A stretch of 64,000 nt of DNA from Salmonirosea aquatica (GCF_009296315.1 NZ_WHLY01000002.1:1-64000), one strand, 5' to 3'. Shown: positions 53,724 through 64,000, counted from the first letter of the stretch. Program-made: numbers and translations. Notes: generated from the sequence alone by a model not told the origin.

Positions 53724-55196
53724 TTAGAGCAGGCCTTCGAGCCTCAGAGATACCTGTCCACGGGCGAAAACAACCGAATAAATATTCTCCGGCGTTAGGT
53801 ACACCCTGTCTGGAACAATTTCCTCGAGGGTACCTGTAAGCATAATACCTTTGGCCAAATTATTCTGAGTGAGCATCTTCTGGATCGATCGTTGCGCTTC
53901 GGTAATTTGCTTACCTATGGGAAATACGAAATTGCGTTCCATCATAGCGCTGAATTTTCCCTGAAGCAACCAGCCAGCTGTTTTTATAATGACATTGCGG
54001 GTATCCAGGTCGTAATCCAGATTTTTAAGGGTGAGGTTTTTGGTGGCCGCGTCATAATGGGGCATTCCCCGCAGGTAGATCGTCCCATTCATACTACCTC
54101 GGAGTACGGCTTTTATGATCAAAAACTCATTCTGTCCGAACAAATCAAGATCTGTGACTTCCACGGTGTACTTTCCGTTGCTGTACGAAAAAGTCTTACC
54201 TACAAATTCTGCCTTTGCCAGACGGGTGGCCTCCTTGTACGACACCATGCTGATTAACCCTACCCGGTAAGCCCCAGGTATTTTATTCACAATTTCGAGG
54301 TTGGGGAGTCCAGCATTGGTTACCGGTTCGGGGGGTATCATGGAGGTTACGGTCTGGGTGTACCCTCGCAGGCCAATGGTGCTGCGGATGACATTATTTC
54401 TTACCACTAACGGAGTCATGACAACTCCCGTAGGTACCACCATAAGCCAGGTGTTATACGCCTTGGATAATTCGACGGGGCGTCGGGCCAAATCCCAGGC
54501 CTTTTGTACATGCGTTTTTAAATCGATGGTGCTGCCGACTTGTTCATCGATTGCCTTTGTAATTTTTTCAAAGTTTCGATTCAGGGTACGGCTCACCATC
54601 GATTTAACCGGCAGGGTGAATCCCGCTACCTTGATTACCGGTTCCGTGATCCAGTCATAGCTGTCGACGGAGGTTTCGGAAATAACTTTCCAACTGGGTG
54701 AAATATGCATCTTGGATATAAACCGGATGCGTACAGCGAATTCTGTCTCCTTGTGCCCCGAAAGTGTCAGCCCCAGCGGACTCACCTTGTACCCTACACT
54801 CACCCATACCTTCAGGGGTACCTCAAAGAGAAAGGTAGAGTCAATGGCTTGAACTTTGATTGGGCTTATTTTCCAAACCTTCGCTTTCAGGTTGTCCGAA
54901 TTATCATCCTCAAAACTATTGTCTTCGTAAAGAAGCCCATTCAGTTGGGCATTCAGTTGCTTTTCCAACTCGGCCAACGGGGTCTCCACCGGAATATTGA
55001 CCACCGACAGATGCTTTTCGTTCTGAATCTGCATATTCGAATAGAGGTATTTTTCTTTTGGTGCCGCGGGTTGAGATGAGCCCCCCGAACTACACTGCCA
55101 TACCAGCATGGCCCACATCACGCTCGCAATCCAAATCAATCCAATTCGTGTCAGTGACTTCACGTAATTACTTGATTTTGACGAAGGTGGCGCCAT
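53724..55196 (-). CDS. DUF4403 family protein
   Basis: A protein of about 490 aa with an N-terminal hydrophobic span (LTRIGLIWIASVMWAMLVW) and a Cys (QCSSGGSSQP) that may be a lipid site. I start at ATG 55194-55196 (MAPPSSKSSNYVKSLTRIGL); GTG at 55163 is a possible alternative. The rest is two repeated tubular-lipid-binding-like domains (NEKHLSVVNIPVETPLAELE, GYKVSPLGLTLSGHKETEFA, IEIVNKIPGAYRVGLISMVS, LTLKNLDYDLDTRNVIIKTA). DUF4403 proteins are uncharacterised but have a SMP/TULIP-like fold inferred for lipid binding. It overlaps the Smr gene end by 29 bases. Confidence 0.85.
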   Translation of the reverse strand: MAPPSSKSSNYVKSLTRIGLIWIASVMWAMLVWQCSSGGSSQPAAPKEKYLYSNMQIQNEKHLSVVNIPVETPLAELEKQLNAQLNGLLYEDNSFEDDNSDNLKAKVWKISPIKVQAIDSTFLFEVPLKVWVSVGYKVSPLGLTLSGHKETEFAVRIRFISKMHISPSWKVISETSVDSYDWITEPVIKVAGFTLPVKSMVSRTLNRNFEKITKAIDEQVGSTIDLKTHVQKAWDLARRPVELSKAYNTWLMVVPTGVVMTPLVVRNNVIRSTIGLRGYTQTVTSMIPPEPVTNAGLPNLEIVNKIPGAYRVGLISMVSYKEATRLAKAEFVGKTFSYSNGKYTVEVTDLDLFGQNEFLIIKAVLRGSMNGTIYLRGMPHYDAATKNLTLKNLDYDLDTRNVIIKTAGWLLQGKFSAMMERNFVFPIGKQITEAQRSIQKMLTQNNLAKGIMLTGTLEEIVPDRVYLTPENIYSVVFARGQVSLRLEGLL

Positions 55197-56148
55197 ATCC
55201 AAATTTTTGTTTTTGCGCATCCTCGAAAAACTGCACATTCTGATGCCTGCTCAGTCGCCGATGCAATTCATTACGCAGAACGCCATTGCCTGCCCCGTGG
55301 ATGAATGTCATTTCGTGCATCCCAGCTGCAATGGCCCGTTCAAGCTGCTGTTCGAAAGTGGTCAATTGCAATGTCAGCTTTTCTGTATTGGACATTTTGC
55401 CTATTTCGGTGGTAAGCTTTTCGAGGTGCAGATCCACTACTGAATCCGGCTTTGTAGGAACTGTCTTTGGCTCTGAGGAAGGAGAAAGCATTCTTTCGCG
55501 CAGATCTGCTGCCGATATTCCTACGCCCGGAAAAGCTTTGACCGTTTCGTTTTCATCATCAAGTTGATACAGGTAGGCTTCCTTCTGAAGGATTGGCGCG
55601 GCGTGCTTGCGTTTATAAAAAGATTGGGCGCGGCACTTAATTTTTTTCTGGAATGGTGGTTTTGCTGAGCCATTCCCCTCTTTAAAATACAAGGCCTGTA
55701 TATCGAAAACGGGCCATTGTTCGAAATTCTTGGCCAGTAGGTCCGTCAGTTTATAGGAGGTACGTGGTTTCATTTCACCCGATCCCAGTCCCGTAGTTAT
55801 TCCTTCCTGTTCCTGATAGGTCACAAAGGGCAGGTGCCAGTCGGTATTGTTGATCAGATGTACAGTGAGTTCACGGTCGTTGATAGGTACAAAGGCCAGA
55901 TATATACCTTTCTCGGCAAAAACGGCCCGGGTTTTGCTGACCGGTACATTGTCTTTTTTAATCGGCTCGTTTCGTACCAATCGCTCACCCTCCACGGGTG
56001 AAATCGTCACCAATTCATTGCGGAGCACGGGAATTCGGAACCCATCCTCAATTTCTATTTCTACGATATTGCCCGGAAGAAAACGGTACACAATGCCTTC
56101 TTCCCGTCCATGCACCAATCGTACTTTATCACCAATATTCATACTCAT
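55168..56148 (-). CDS. DUF2027 and Smr domain protein
   Basis: A 326-aa protein with an N-terminal Tudor/KOW-like part (MNIGDKVRLVHGREEGIVYR), a central DUF2027 domain with a beta-sandwich (GIYLAFVPINDRELTVHLIN) and a C-terminal Smr endonuclease domain (VVDLHLEKLTTEIGKMSNTE, MHEMTFIHGAGNGVLRNELH with the HGxGxGxLR motif). Smr domains nick nucleic acid or act in ribosome rescue. It is the usual Bacteroidota gene. Its end overlaps the DUF4403 start. Confidence 0.9.
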   Translation of the reverse strand: MSMNIGDKVRLVHGREEGIVYRFLPGNIVEIEIEDGFRIPVLRNELVTISPVEGERLVRNEPIKKDNVPVSKTRAVFAEKGIYLAFVPINDRELTVHLINNTDWHLPFVTYQEQEGITTGLGSGEMKPRTSYKLTDLLAKNFEQWPVFDIQALYFKEGNGSAKPPFQKKIKCRAQSFYKRKHAAPILQKEAYLYQLDDENETVKAFPGVGISAADLRERMLSPSSEPKTVPTKPDSVVDLHLEKLTTEIGKMSNTEKLTLQLTTFEQQLERAIAAGMHEMTFIHGAGNGVLRNELHRRLSRHQNVQFFEDAQKQKFGYGATFVKIK

Positions 56149-56246
56149 TCTTTTTAGTTCGTGTTACTGTACTTCTTGAAAGAACCGCCCCTTGAAATCG
56201 ATTTTTGGCCCACGGGTTGGGGTACCTTACCTCCCTCAACTAATCC

Positions 56247-57152
56247 TTAAAAATACAAGGGCTTAAAAGTCACACCTTCTCGGGAGAACGATACGGCTGG
56301 TGCGGGGATCTTCAATGTATTCAACATGAAAGCCAGGGTTTTAATCAAGCGGCTGCGCGTTTTTATTTTGGTAAAATCCACATCCAGCGAAAAATAGTAC
56401 TGTCGGTAGGGTCGGTATCCCAATTCTACACTCTGCTGGGTTTCGGCAGCAACCATGTCCTGAATGCCGTACCCTACGGATAGGCAAAGCCAGGCTGGCC
56501 AGCGAGACCCAGGAAAAAAGGAATGCGGACTGCCTGAAAACCAGTACGTTTGCCCGTTGTAATCTTTAAGCCACTGTTCGGATCGATTACGACCCAACAG
56601 TTCAGGGCGGATGGTGGCAAGATCGGTAAAATGAAAGGAGAACTTGGGTTGTATTCTGACCTCATCCCAGAAGGCGTACTGCCCGACAAAAAGTAAAGGT
56701 CCCGCCAGATTCGCTGCCATGTCTCCAATTGAAAAGCCATAATCAGGGGAAAAACCATCCAGAATTTCAATGGGAGTCTGGAAAAAGAAACCAGAAATGG
56801 CCCCATAAAGAACGGCCTGTTTTCTGCTGATTCCCGTTTTTTTATAGAGTTCGGCTGTATGCCGGCTAATTTGGAAGGAAGTATAGAGATGTCCTACCTT
56901 ATCAATTTGTTTCCATTCATGTGAATCATCGGCGACGCTGAATCGGGTGAGGGGATTTTTGTACCAGGTTTTACTCAGTCCATAAAGACTTCCGGCGTAC
57001 AATGCGGTTTGGGCCGCGAACATCCCGTGCAACAACCGGTAGTTTGGAGGGTGTGCAACGGCCGTGTCAGGCATAACCTCCGCTTCCGACTCCTGGGCAG
57101 TTACAGAATAGAACGACAGGCTCCCGAAGATCAACAGCAGGATCGTTTTCAT
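56247..57152 (-). CDS. DUF2279 (YfiM-like) periplasmic protein
   Basis: A 301-aa protein with signal peptide MKTILLLIFGSLSFYSVTAQ. The DUF2279 core holds LLHGMFAAQTALYAGSLYGL, DDSHEWKQIDKVGHLYTSFQ with conserved Asp/His, AVLYGAISGFFFQTPIEILD and GFSPDYGFSIGDMAANLAGP. The rest is beta-rich (WLCLSVGYGIQDM, YRQYYFSLDVDF). It may be a membrane-associated outer-membrane partner; function unknown. It is 9 bases downstream of the VWA gene. Confidence 0.85.
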   Translation of the reverse strand: MKTILLLIFGSLSFYSVTAQESEAEVMPDTAVAHPPNYRLLHGMFAAQTALYAGSLYGLSKTWYKNPLTRFSVADDSHEWKQIDKVGHLYTSFQISRHTAELYKKTGISRKQAVLYGAISGFFFQTPIEILDGFSPDYGFSIGDMAANLAGPLLFVGQYAFWDEVRIQPKFSFHFTDLATIRPELLGRNRSEQWLKDYNGQTYWFSGSPHSFFPGSRWPAWLCLSVGYGIQDMVAAETQQSVELGYRPYRQYYFSLDVDFTKIKTRSRLIKTLAFMLNTLKIPAPAVSFSREGVTFKPLYF

Positions 57153-57160
57153 GAAATCGA

Positions 57161-59238
57161 TCAGTAACTCCCACTGTATTTTCTAAAGCCCCATTCTAAG
57201 GTAGCCAAAATGAGCAAGGCAAAGAAAATCCATTTTAAATGGATGAGTTCGGCCATTTGCTCGGAGGAATTCAGACGGTCGGGAGGACGGTTTTTGGTCA
57301 TAATCTGAACCAGGCTTTCGAGGGTAGCAGGTTGGACAAACCGTCCGCCGGAGCGTTGGGCCACTTCACGGAGTAAACCGAAATCAGCCGTAGTATTCTG
57401 AGATTCCAGATCAGTGTTTCTGACGACAAACTGACCGCTTACCTGCTCTTGCCCTGAGCGAAGAATAGTAGATGCCCGATACCTGTATACTCCCTCAGGA
57501 AGGCCGCTTATATCAAAACGCGGGCTTTCGGCGCTGTGGGTATATGTATAGTTTTGTACTTTGCCTTTTTCATCAGTCAGGTCCAGCTTTACCTCCTGCC
57601 CGTAGATATTTTCATAAATGTCATTGTAAATTTCGGTCTGAAAAGAAACCCGATCACCTGCGTCAAACTCGGCACTCACAGGATATACCCTGAATTTACG
57701 TTTGTCTTCTTTCACCGAAAGCAACTGAATCACTTTCTGAAAAAGTTCATCTACGATTGTCTGTTTATCGGTGAGGGCGTATTCCTCCTGACGCCACAAC
57801 CACAGGCCTTCACCCGCCAGTACCGCCACCTTTCGGTCGCCGGCGGTATTAAGCATCAACAGAGGCTTGGTGGTGGCCACACTACCTACCCGTTGATACA
57901 GCACTACCTCACTACCCGGCAACAACCTGTATTCACCAAAAGGTACCGACAAGGGCGGGAGCCTCTCCAAGATGTCCAATCGCTGAATATCCAGGTTGAG
58001 GAGCTGAAAGGACGAATTGAATACACCCGTTACTTTATCAAATTGCCCCGGGTTGGCTGCAATCTGCACGGTGCGGTTCAGAGAGTTCATGGCACCTATT
58101 GCCGATTGATTTCCGAGAATATAAAATACGGGCGTATTTCGGGTCAGCAGGCGGCGCACTAACTCATTACCTAAACCGGAAGCATCAGGTATCTGGTGCA
58201 AAATAATGAGATCGTAGGCTTTCTCCGTGAGATTCTCAAGATTGGTAGCAGTGGTCAGCAGCCTTATATCAAGTTCATAGTTTTCATTTTGCTCGATCAT
58301 ACTCCGCAAGGCCTTTATGTCCGGATGCGGGCTAGCCCCAACAGAAGTATTTTCTCCCGGCCGTCGATGATGTCGATGTACACCTCACGGCGGTTATTCT
58401 GAGCGTTAAATTCCCCTGATACCCCACCTACTTCCACCGTGTAATGCTGCACTCCCTTTTGTGTGGACGAAGTAGTAAACGTGAACGCCTGGAAGTAATC
58501 ATTACGACCGATCACCACATTTTGGGTAGAGATTACTCTCCCCCCCTGCTTTAACGAAACAGTTGTGCTTCTCCCTGCCAAGCCGTTAGCCACAATATCG
58601 ATCTGAATGGGGAATTCATTACCCATATAAGCCACTCGGTTGGACAGTACATTGCGAATCAACACATCCTTCTTAGGTATTGTATCACCAATAGCAACCG
58701 TATGTACCCGGAAAGGGTAACTCGCAAAGGCAGGCGAAAGCCCTTGGTTGACTATTCCGTCGGAAAGCATAATCACATCGGTCAGGTTTTGCCCTTCAAA
58801 GTTGCTCCGAATGGACCCTAGTAAAGACGATAGATCGGTAGTAGAGGCGGTGAATTTTATGGAGTCAAACTCCGCAACCGGTCGTTCGGCGTCCAGAGTC
58901 TCAATGCTTACTTCATACCCGTCCGCTTCCAACTTATGGGCGGCCTCAGCCACCAGGGGTACAGCTTTGGTACCCTCCTGGGCAGTTGACAGCGAGTTAT
59001 CAATGGCCAATACCACCTTTGCCTTATCGGTGGTAGTCTGTGTAGTACGAACCAGCGGAGCCAATAGTAAAAAGCACAGAATAGAAACGAGGCTTCCACG
59101 GAGAATAGCCAGAAAAGTATTCAATCCCTTGCTCCATGAAGGCTCAGGACGGTACAGAAAATATGCATAAGCCGAACCGGCTAACAGACAAAGTAGTATG
59201 AACCACGGAGAAGATTGCAGGAAAAGTTCGGATCGCAT
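57161..59238 (-). CDS. VWA domain membrane protein (frameshifted near 58330)
   Basis: One gene, split by an indel in a G/C run near 58330-58340 (REKILLLG joined to ASPHPDIKALRSMIEQN). The first half has two membrane spans (FILLCLLAGSAYAYFLY, FLAILRGSLVSILCFLLLAP), then a VWA fold with MIDAS motif VVLAIDNSLSTAQ and GQNLTDVIMLSDGIVNQGLS. The second half is an unrecognised beta-rich and ATP-grasp-free region with a DUF-like sandwich (YPVSAEFDAGDRVSFQTEIY), ending in a last membrane span (LKWIFFALLILATLEWGFRK). It is about 692 aa in total. A BatA/BatB-like or gliding-related role is possible but not shown. Confidence 0.8.
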
Positions 59239-59367
59239 GGACGAAGCGTAAGTCTCGGAGTGTGGGGGTTAGTTCCGGAATGGACAAGATACAACCATAA
59301 CGGCTAAAACCCTATGATTGGTTTTTGAGAAGCCGGAAAACTTCTCCGACTCACATAAGCAGGTACC

Positions 59368-60114
59368 CTAGGTGAGCATACCCCCATCCACCTGTATTAC
59401 CTGACCGGTGATGTACTTCGACATATCGGAGCCAAGAAAGACACAGGCATCGGCCACTTCTTCAGGCTTGCCTCCCCGCTTTAGGGGAATTGATTGCTTC
59501 CACTCCTCGAGCGACTTGGCCTCAAGCGCTTCGGTCATCTCTGTTTCAATAAAACCCGGGGCTACTGCATTGGACCGTATACTGCGCGAACCCAATTCCA
59601 AAGCCACCGATTTGGTAAAGCCAATGATGCCTGCCTTAGACGCGGAGTAATTGGCCTGACCGGCGTTGCCCATGATACCTACCACCGATGTAATATTGAT
59701 GATCGAACCGCTTTTGGCCCGCATCATAGTTTTGATGGCCGCCTTGGTAAGATTAAATACCGATTTCAGGTTAATGGTAATCACAGTATCCCACTGTTCT
59801 TCACTCATACGCATCAGAAGCCCATCCCGCGTAACCCCAGCATTGTTTACCAGCACATCGATCCGACCAAAATCCGCAATCACTTCGGTAATAAGTTCAT
59901 CGGCCGCTTGGAAATCAGAGGCATCCGAACGGTACCCTTTAGCTTTGATACCGTACTGCTCCAATTCGGCTACCAGTGCCTGACCTTTTTCAATATTCGA
60001 CAGAAAGGTAAAGGCCACATCGGCTCCTTCCTGAGCAAAGCGGATAGCGATGGCCCGCCCAATACCACGTGATGCACCTGTTACCAGCGCTACTTTATTT
60101 TCCAATAGTTTCAT
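59368..60114 (-). CDS. fabG: 3-oxoacyl-[acyl-carrier-protein] reductase
   Basis: A 248-aa NADPH-dependent short-chain dehydrogenase of fatty acid elongation. TGASRGIGRAIAIRFAQEGA is the Rossmann motif, NNAGVTRDGLLMRMSEEQWD contains the conserved NNAG, Ser is in IINITSVVGIMGNAGQANYS, Tyr-x-x-x-Lys in NYSASKAGIIGF, and VAPGFIETEMTEAL is the substrate loop. It stands alone, not in a fab cluster. Confidence 0.93.
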   Translation of the reverse strand: MKLLENKVALVTGASRGIGRAIAIRFAQEGADVAFTFLSNIEKGQALVAELEQYGIKAKGYRSDASDFQAADELITEVIADFGRIDVLVNNAGVTRDGLLMRMSEEQWDTVITINLKSVFNLTKAAIKTMMRAKSGSIINITSVVGIMGNAGQANYSASKAGIIGFTKSVALELGSRSIRSNAVAPGFIETEMTEALEAKSLEEWKQSIPLKRGGKPEEVADACVFLGSDMSKYITGQVIQVDGGMLT

Positions 60115-60343
60115 ACAGAATGAGTTTGGGCTGTGCCTATTCCAAGCGGGAAAAATTGAGAAAAAGAAAACGGCGCGAACCGTTCAAAAAATACCGCGTA
60201 AAGGTAAGGGATTGGGAGTTTGTGCGCAAAAGTACCCGGCAATTGGATCGTGTGCCGGTCGAAGCGACTAAAAATATGCAACAGCCAAAAGCAGAATAAT
60301 TGGGATCATCGTATATTCGTACCTGACCTAATCTTCATTTGCC

Positions 60344-60565
60344 ATGCCCCGCATAATACTGGGAGTCATTTTGTTCTGTATTCTAGCCTATACCATTGGG
60401 TACTTCAAAGTCCGGATACAGAATCCCCGAAAAGCCGATGGTACCCCAAAGTCTGCTTTTGAAGAGGGTTCGAGAATTTTGGTACTTATGATCGGAATCG
60501 GGTTATTAGTTTTTGCCCTATTTATCGCCTACACCTTTGGTACCTACCTTTTCCAAAAGAAATAG
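60344..60565 (+). CDS. Small two-span membrane protein
   Basis: A 73-aa product with two hydrophobic segments (IILGVILFCILAYTIGYF and ILVLMIGIGLLVFALFIAYT) joined by a charged loop (KVRIQNPRKADGTPKSAFEE). The family is not recognised. It lies between fabG and the SPOR gene and has an ATG start after a T-rich stretch. The similarity of length and layout to many Bacteroidota orphan proteins supports a real gene, but function is unknown. Confidence 0.6.
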   Translation: MPRIILGVILFCILAYTIGYFKVRIQNPRKADGTPKSAFEEGSRILVLMIGIGLLVFALFIAYTFGTYLFQKK

Positions 60566-60571
60566 TGCCGG

Positions 60572-61279
60572 TCACTCCCTTTTAATGACCGAGGTACGAA
60601 TGTCCATGATGAAGCCTATGGCCTGTGCCTGATCCAGAGCCCTTTTGTAGCTGGAAAATTCGCCCGCCGAAACGACAAAGGTACCCCCTGCCGAATCAGG
60701 TTCGATGATTTTTGCCTTATAATTACCTTGCCGAAGCTCTTTGATTCGAAAGAGTGCCGAACTTCTGCTTTCGAACTCCCCTGCTTTGATGTAGTAGGCT
60801 AGTACTGGTTTAGGGGCCACAAAATTGTCCGTTTGAACCGGCTCCTTTGGGGTGGTCTGGGTAGGCAACGATTGAAACGATTGATTGGATACCGTATCTG
60901 TACCTGTTGCCTCGTTCGTTAATTCCGAAAGACTTTTCCAATCCTGAGCAGTAGAATCAGTCCCGAGTTGATTGGCACTTAAAAGTGAGTTTTCCCACGC
61001 CGCCAGTGAATCGGACGGAATGTCGGAAGGAATGGTAGATTCAAGCAGTTCAGCTTCGGAATTGCCTGAACCCAAATAGTAGGCAAGGTAACCTTTGCGA
61101 TACGCGGGATCTGCCGAATTCATCCAGGCGATGTAAGAGGCCATACCCAACAGCGCCACCAAAAGTACAACGACCAACCACCAGGGTGCCCCTGAGGAAT
61201 TTTGGCGTTTAGAAGAGGTGTTTCCCCGAGGACTTTCTTGTCTCTTTCTTGGTTCTTTTTTTATATTTTGCTCCTCCAT
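60572..61279 (-). CDS. SPOR domain-containing membrane protein
   Basis: A 235-aa bitopic protein. The N-terminus is charged (EEQNIKKEPRKRQESPRGNT), followed by a span (WWLVVVLLVALLGMASYIAW, about residue 33-52), a Ser/Thr/Gln-rich linker and a C-terminal SPOR domain (YYIKAGEFESRSSALFRIKE, GGTFVVSAGEFSSYKRALDQ). SPOR domains bind denuded peptidoglycan at the septum, so it probably joins the divisome. It is convergent with the small membrane protein at 60344. Confidence 0.87.
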   Translation of the reverse strand: MEEQNIKKEPRKRQESPRGNTSSKRQNSSGAPWWLVVVLLVALLGMASYIAWMNSADPAYRKGYLAYYLGSGNSEAELLESTIPSDIPSDSLAAWENSLLSANQLGTDSTAQDWKSLSELTNEATGTDTVSNQSFQSLPTQTTPKEPVQTDNFVAPKPVLAYYIKAGEFESRSSALFRIKELRQGNYKAKIIEPDSAGGTFVVSAGEFSSYKRALDQAQAIGFIMDIRTSVIKRE

Positions 61280-61676
61280 GTCATTCTTGTTATCCGATTC
61301 AACCCGAAGTTGCCCATCGACCTGCTTTTAAAAACACATAATCTTCAAAAACAAGGCCAATTCTTCAACAAAGATATTTTATTTTTATTAATGTAATATT
61401 ATTTGACAATAACTACTTGGGGATAAACCTTTTAACAAAAGTAACTTTATTGGAAAATAATTCCCGCTACTATTTTCCTACCCGTTTTCCGGGCTGTGCC
61501 CTTTTACTAATTATCTGAGTTAATTGCCTAAAATCTTAAGTACCCTATAAGACTGAAGTAATTGATTGAACAGGTATGTATTCTCCATTCTAATGAACAA
61601 TATTTAGCAGGGATAAAGCAAAAAAGACCACCCTGAAAAGAGTGGTCTTTTTTGCTTACATCGAGGTACCTTCGCT
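61280..61676. other. Intergenic with the clpC terminator and a SPOR-gene promoter
   Basis: About 397 A/T-rich bases. On the minus strand TATCTTTG (61369-61376) matches the -7 consensus for the SPOR gene. A clpC terminator hairpin ends the region. No ORF with coding character is seen. Confidence 0.5.
61620..61655 (-). terminator. Terminator of clpC
   Basis: AAAAAAGACCAC / GTGGTCTTTTTT, 12 perfect bp with a 12-nt loop and long A/T tracts on both sides, 22 bases after the clpC stop. Confidence 0.88.
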
Positions 61677-64000
61677 TTAATTAGCAACCTCTTCTTCTTT
61701 TTTTCTAACACTTATGGTCAACTGTTCGCTGCTACCATCATGGTCGGCAACCAACACATCACCATCTCGCAAATCCCCTTTTAAAATTTCTTCAGCAACC
61801 GGATCTTCCAGGTACTTCTGAATGGCCCTATTCAAGGGGCGGGCACCATACTGCGGATCATATCCTTTCTCGGAAAGAAAGTCCTTAGCCGGAATGGTCA
61901 GTTCGATTTCATAACCCAGTCCTTTAACACGGCTGAACAACTTATCGAGCGATATGTCGATGATACGATGCAGATCTTCGCGTTGCAATGAGTTGAAAAC
62001 AATCACATCGTCCAACCGATTGAGGAATTCAGGCGAAAATGCTTTCCGTAACGCACTCTGAATTGTGCTTCGCATAACCTCATCCTGATTCTCACTTCTC
62101 TTGGTGGCGAAACCGATCCCACTTCCAAAATCTTTCAGGTCGCGCGCTCCGATGTTAGAGGTCATTATGATTATGGTATTCCGGAAATCGACCCGGCGCC
62201 CCAAACCGTCAGTCAGGATACCATCATCCAGCACTTGCAGCAGAATGTTGAATACATCGGGGTGGGCTTTCTCAATTTCATCCAGCAATACTACACTGTA
62301 CGGTTTACGACGGATTTTTTCAGTGAGTTGTCCTCCCTCTTCATAACCTACATAACCCGGAGGTGCTCCTACCAAGCGCGATACGCTAAATTTCTCCATG
62401 TATTCGCTCATATCGATCCGTACTAGGGCATCGTCTTTATCAAATAGGTAGGTCGCAAGTACCTTCGCCAACTCCGTTTTACCCACACCCGTCGGTCCCA
62501 AAAAGATGAACGAGCCGATGGGTTTTTTAGGATCTTTCAACCCAACCCGGGTACGTTGTATGGCTTTTACCAGTTTCTCAATTGGAGGATTCTGTCCAAT
62601 GACTTTTCCCTTGAGTTCATCGGCCATATTAAGCAATTTCTTGCCTTCATCCAATGAAACATTAGTCAGGGGAATACCCGTCATCATGGCCACTACCTCA
62701 GCTACGTTTTGCTCGGTAACCGTATAACGCTTCTGTTTGGTCTCCTCTTCCCAGTGCTGTTTGGCCCGATCGAGTTGGTCTATCAGTTTTTTCTCACGAT
62801 CACGCAGTTGAGCCGCCTCTTCATATTTTTGGCTTTTCACCACGCGGTTTTTTTCTTGTTTGATATTCTCAATCTGCTCTTCCAGTTTAAGAATATCCTC
62901 CGGCACCGTGATATTGCTGATATGCACACGGGCCCCTACCTCATCCATCACATCGATAGCTTTATCTGGCAGGAACCGGTCAGTAATATACCTTTCTGAA
63001 AGTTTTACCGCAGATTCTAACGCATCAGAGGTATAGTTCACATGGTGGTGATCCTCGTACTTATCTTTAATATTCTCTAGTATCTGAATAGTCTCTTCCA
63101 CCGAAGTAGCATCCACCATCACCATCTGAAAACGGCGGGCCAGAGCTCCGTCTTTCTCAATATACTGGCGGTATTCGTCAAGGGTCGTTGCGCCGATGCA
63201 TTGAATCTCGCCCCGTGCCAAAGCCGGCTTGAACATATTGGAGGCATCCAAAGAGCCCGAAGCTCCCCCTGCACCCACAATCGTATGCAGCTCGTCAATA
63301 AACAGAATCACATCGGGCGATTTTTCCAATTCATTCATAACCGCTTTCATGCGCTCTTCGAACTGGCCCCGGTACTTGGTGCCGGCTACCAGTGAAGCTA
63401 GATCCAGGGTTACAACACGTTTGCCAAACAGTACCCTCGATACTTTTTTCTGAACAATGCGGAGCGCCAGACCTTCGGCGATCGCCGTTTTTCCCACACC
63501 GGGTTCACCGATCAGAATGGGATTGTTTTTCTTACGACGGCTCAATATCTGAGCTACCCGCTCGATTTCCTTTTCACGACCCACAATGGGATCCAGTTTG
63601 CCGACCTCAGCCAGCTTGGTCAAATCACGGCCAAAATTATCGAGAACCGGAGTCCTTGATTTTTCGGCACCCTTAGCTTCCTTACCTGAGGAACCCCCAC
63701 TGCCGAACATGCCGCTCCGGGGATCATCGTCCCCATCATCGGTGTCGGAACCCATACGGGGAGGCGTTCCGGATGATTGATATTCTAACATTTCCTTAAT
63801 TACTTCGTAGTTTACATTAAAACGGTGCAGTATCTGCGTAGCCACATTATCCTCATCCCGCAGGATCGAAAGCAACAGGTGTTCCGTGCCGATCAACGGG
63901 CTCTTGAAAATCTTGGCTTCCAGGTAGGTAATTTTAAGTACCTTTTCGGATTGGCGCGTCAGAGGAATGTTCTGCAGATTCTTGACATTATTGGTGGCAG
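61677..64000 (-). CDS. clpC: ATP-dependent Clp protease ATP-binding subunit ClpC (5' end outside the window)
   Basis: A AAA+ unfoldase that feeds ClpP. The frame continues beyond 64000, so the true start is not visible; the visible N-domain reads [20 protein letters not shown] and [16 protein letters not shown]. Then come AAA1 ([20 protein letters not shown], Walker [21 protein letters not shown]), a UVR-type linker ([20 protein letters not shown]), AAA2 ([40 protein letters not shown], sensor [14 protein letters not shown] region) and the C-terminal domain ([20 protein letters not shown]). The UVR linker marks ClpC rather than ClpA or ClpB. Confidence 0.96.
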   Translation of the reverse strand, partial: ATNNVKNLQNIPLTRQSEKVLKITYLEAKIFKSPLIGTEHLLLSILRDEDNVATQILHRFNVNYEVIKEMLEYQSSGTPPRMGSDTDDGDDDPRSGMFGSGGSSGKEAKGAEKSRTPVLDNFGRDLTKLAEVGKLDPIVGREKEIERVAQILSRRKKNNPILIGEPGVGKTAIAEGLALRIVQKKVSRVLFGKRVVTLDLASLVAGTKYRGQFEERMKAVMNELEKSPDVILFIDELHTIVGAGGASGSLDASNMFKPALARGEIQCIGATTLDEYRQYIEKDGALARRFQMVMVDATSVEETIQILENIKDKYEDHHHVNYTSDALESAVKLSERYITDRFLPDKAIDVMDEVGARVHISNITVPEDILKLEEQIENIKQEKNRVVKSQKYEEAAQLRDREKKLIDQLDRAKQHWEEETKQKRYTVTEQNVAEVVAMMTGIPLTNVSLDEGKKLLNMADELKGKVIGQNPPIEKLVKAIQRTRVGLKDPKKPIGSFIFLGPTGVGKTELAKVLATYLFDKDDALVRIDMSEYMEKFSVSRLVGAPPGYVGYEEGGQLTEKIRRKPYSVVLLDEIEKAHPDVFNILLQVLDDGILTDGLGRRVDFRNTIIIMTSNIGARDLKDFGSGIGFATKRSENQDEVMRSTIQSALRKAFSPEFLNRLDDVIVFNSLQREDLHRIIDISLDKLFSRVKGLGYEIELTIPAKDFLSEKGYDPQYGARPLNRAIQKYLEDPVAEEILKGDLRDGDVLVADHDGSSEQLTISVRKKEEEVAN

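Overview
The window comes from a Bacteroidota chromosome, most likely the order Cytophagales and perhaps a Spirosoma/Dyadobacter-like relative. This rests on the gene families (TonB transducers with PadR or BlaI/M56 partners, DUF4369/TlpA lipoproteins, DUF4403, DUF2027-Smr, a long S16, two-lipoyl PDH E2), on TAnnTTTG-type promoters and on a base composition near 50% GC. Genus and species are inference.

Bases 1 to about 16,666 are the right-hand part of an integrated phage-like element. Its left end lies outside the window. It ends at a tyrosine integrase beside tRNA-Ala(GGC). From left to right it carries small proteins, nearly all with one membrane segment (1-2.4 kb); a coiled-coil protein and a protein with an annexin-like repeat (2.4-4.0 kb); a membrane-anchored GH24 lysozyme, an Amidase_3 and a bitopic coiled-coil protein (4.0-5.9 kb); an unknown 324-aa protein and a holin (5.9-7.3 kb); two paralogous adhesin modules, one collagen-like and one beta-helical, both with Sec signal peptides (7.3-11.1 kb); a large unknown protein (11.7-13.2 kb); then an adenine MTase, repeat-rich control DNA, a cytosine-C5 MTase and the integrase. 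No portal, terminase, tape measure or tail gene is visible. Together with the many membrane proteins this suggests a tailless, membrane-containing phage, but the capsid and packaging genes would have to lie to the left.

Bases 16,667-64,000 are core chromosome: a fatty acid desaturase, thiol-disulfide lipoproteins, a PolIII-epsilon-like exonuclease, PadR/TonB, an Lrp regulator, an unusual tRNA-like RNA (22.7 kb), a DUF819 protein, lepA, PDH E2, a WYL regulator, DinB, BlaI/M56, hslV, dacB, an RNA-type metallo-beta-lactamase, accA, a YihX-like HAD, an M50 protease, an acyltransferase, a MreB-like gene, lpxB, queD-like, rfaD, sufB, an ACC-deaminase-like enzyme, rluD-like, GNAT, trmD-rimM-rpsP, an OmpA protein, RNase P RNA, DUF4403, Smr, DUF2279, a VWA protein, fabG, SPOR and clpC (cut by the window end).

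Two window-wide properties stand out. First, the palindrome GGTACC occurs about 100 times by hand count, roughly six times expectation, in all reading frames and in both host and prophage. Second, frameshifts that look like one- or two-base indels break many prophage genes in 1-5.5 kb and a few host genes (mreB-like, lpxB, ompA, VWA). This pattern fits sequencing error better than decay, so broken genes are described as their reconstructed products.
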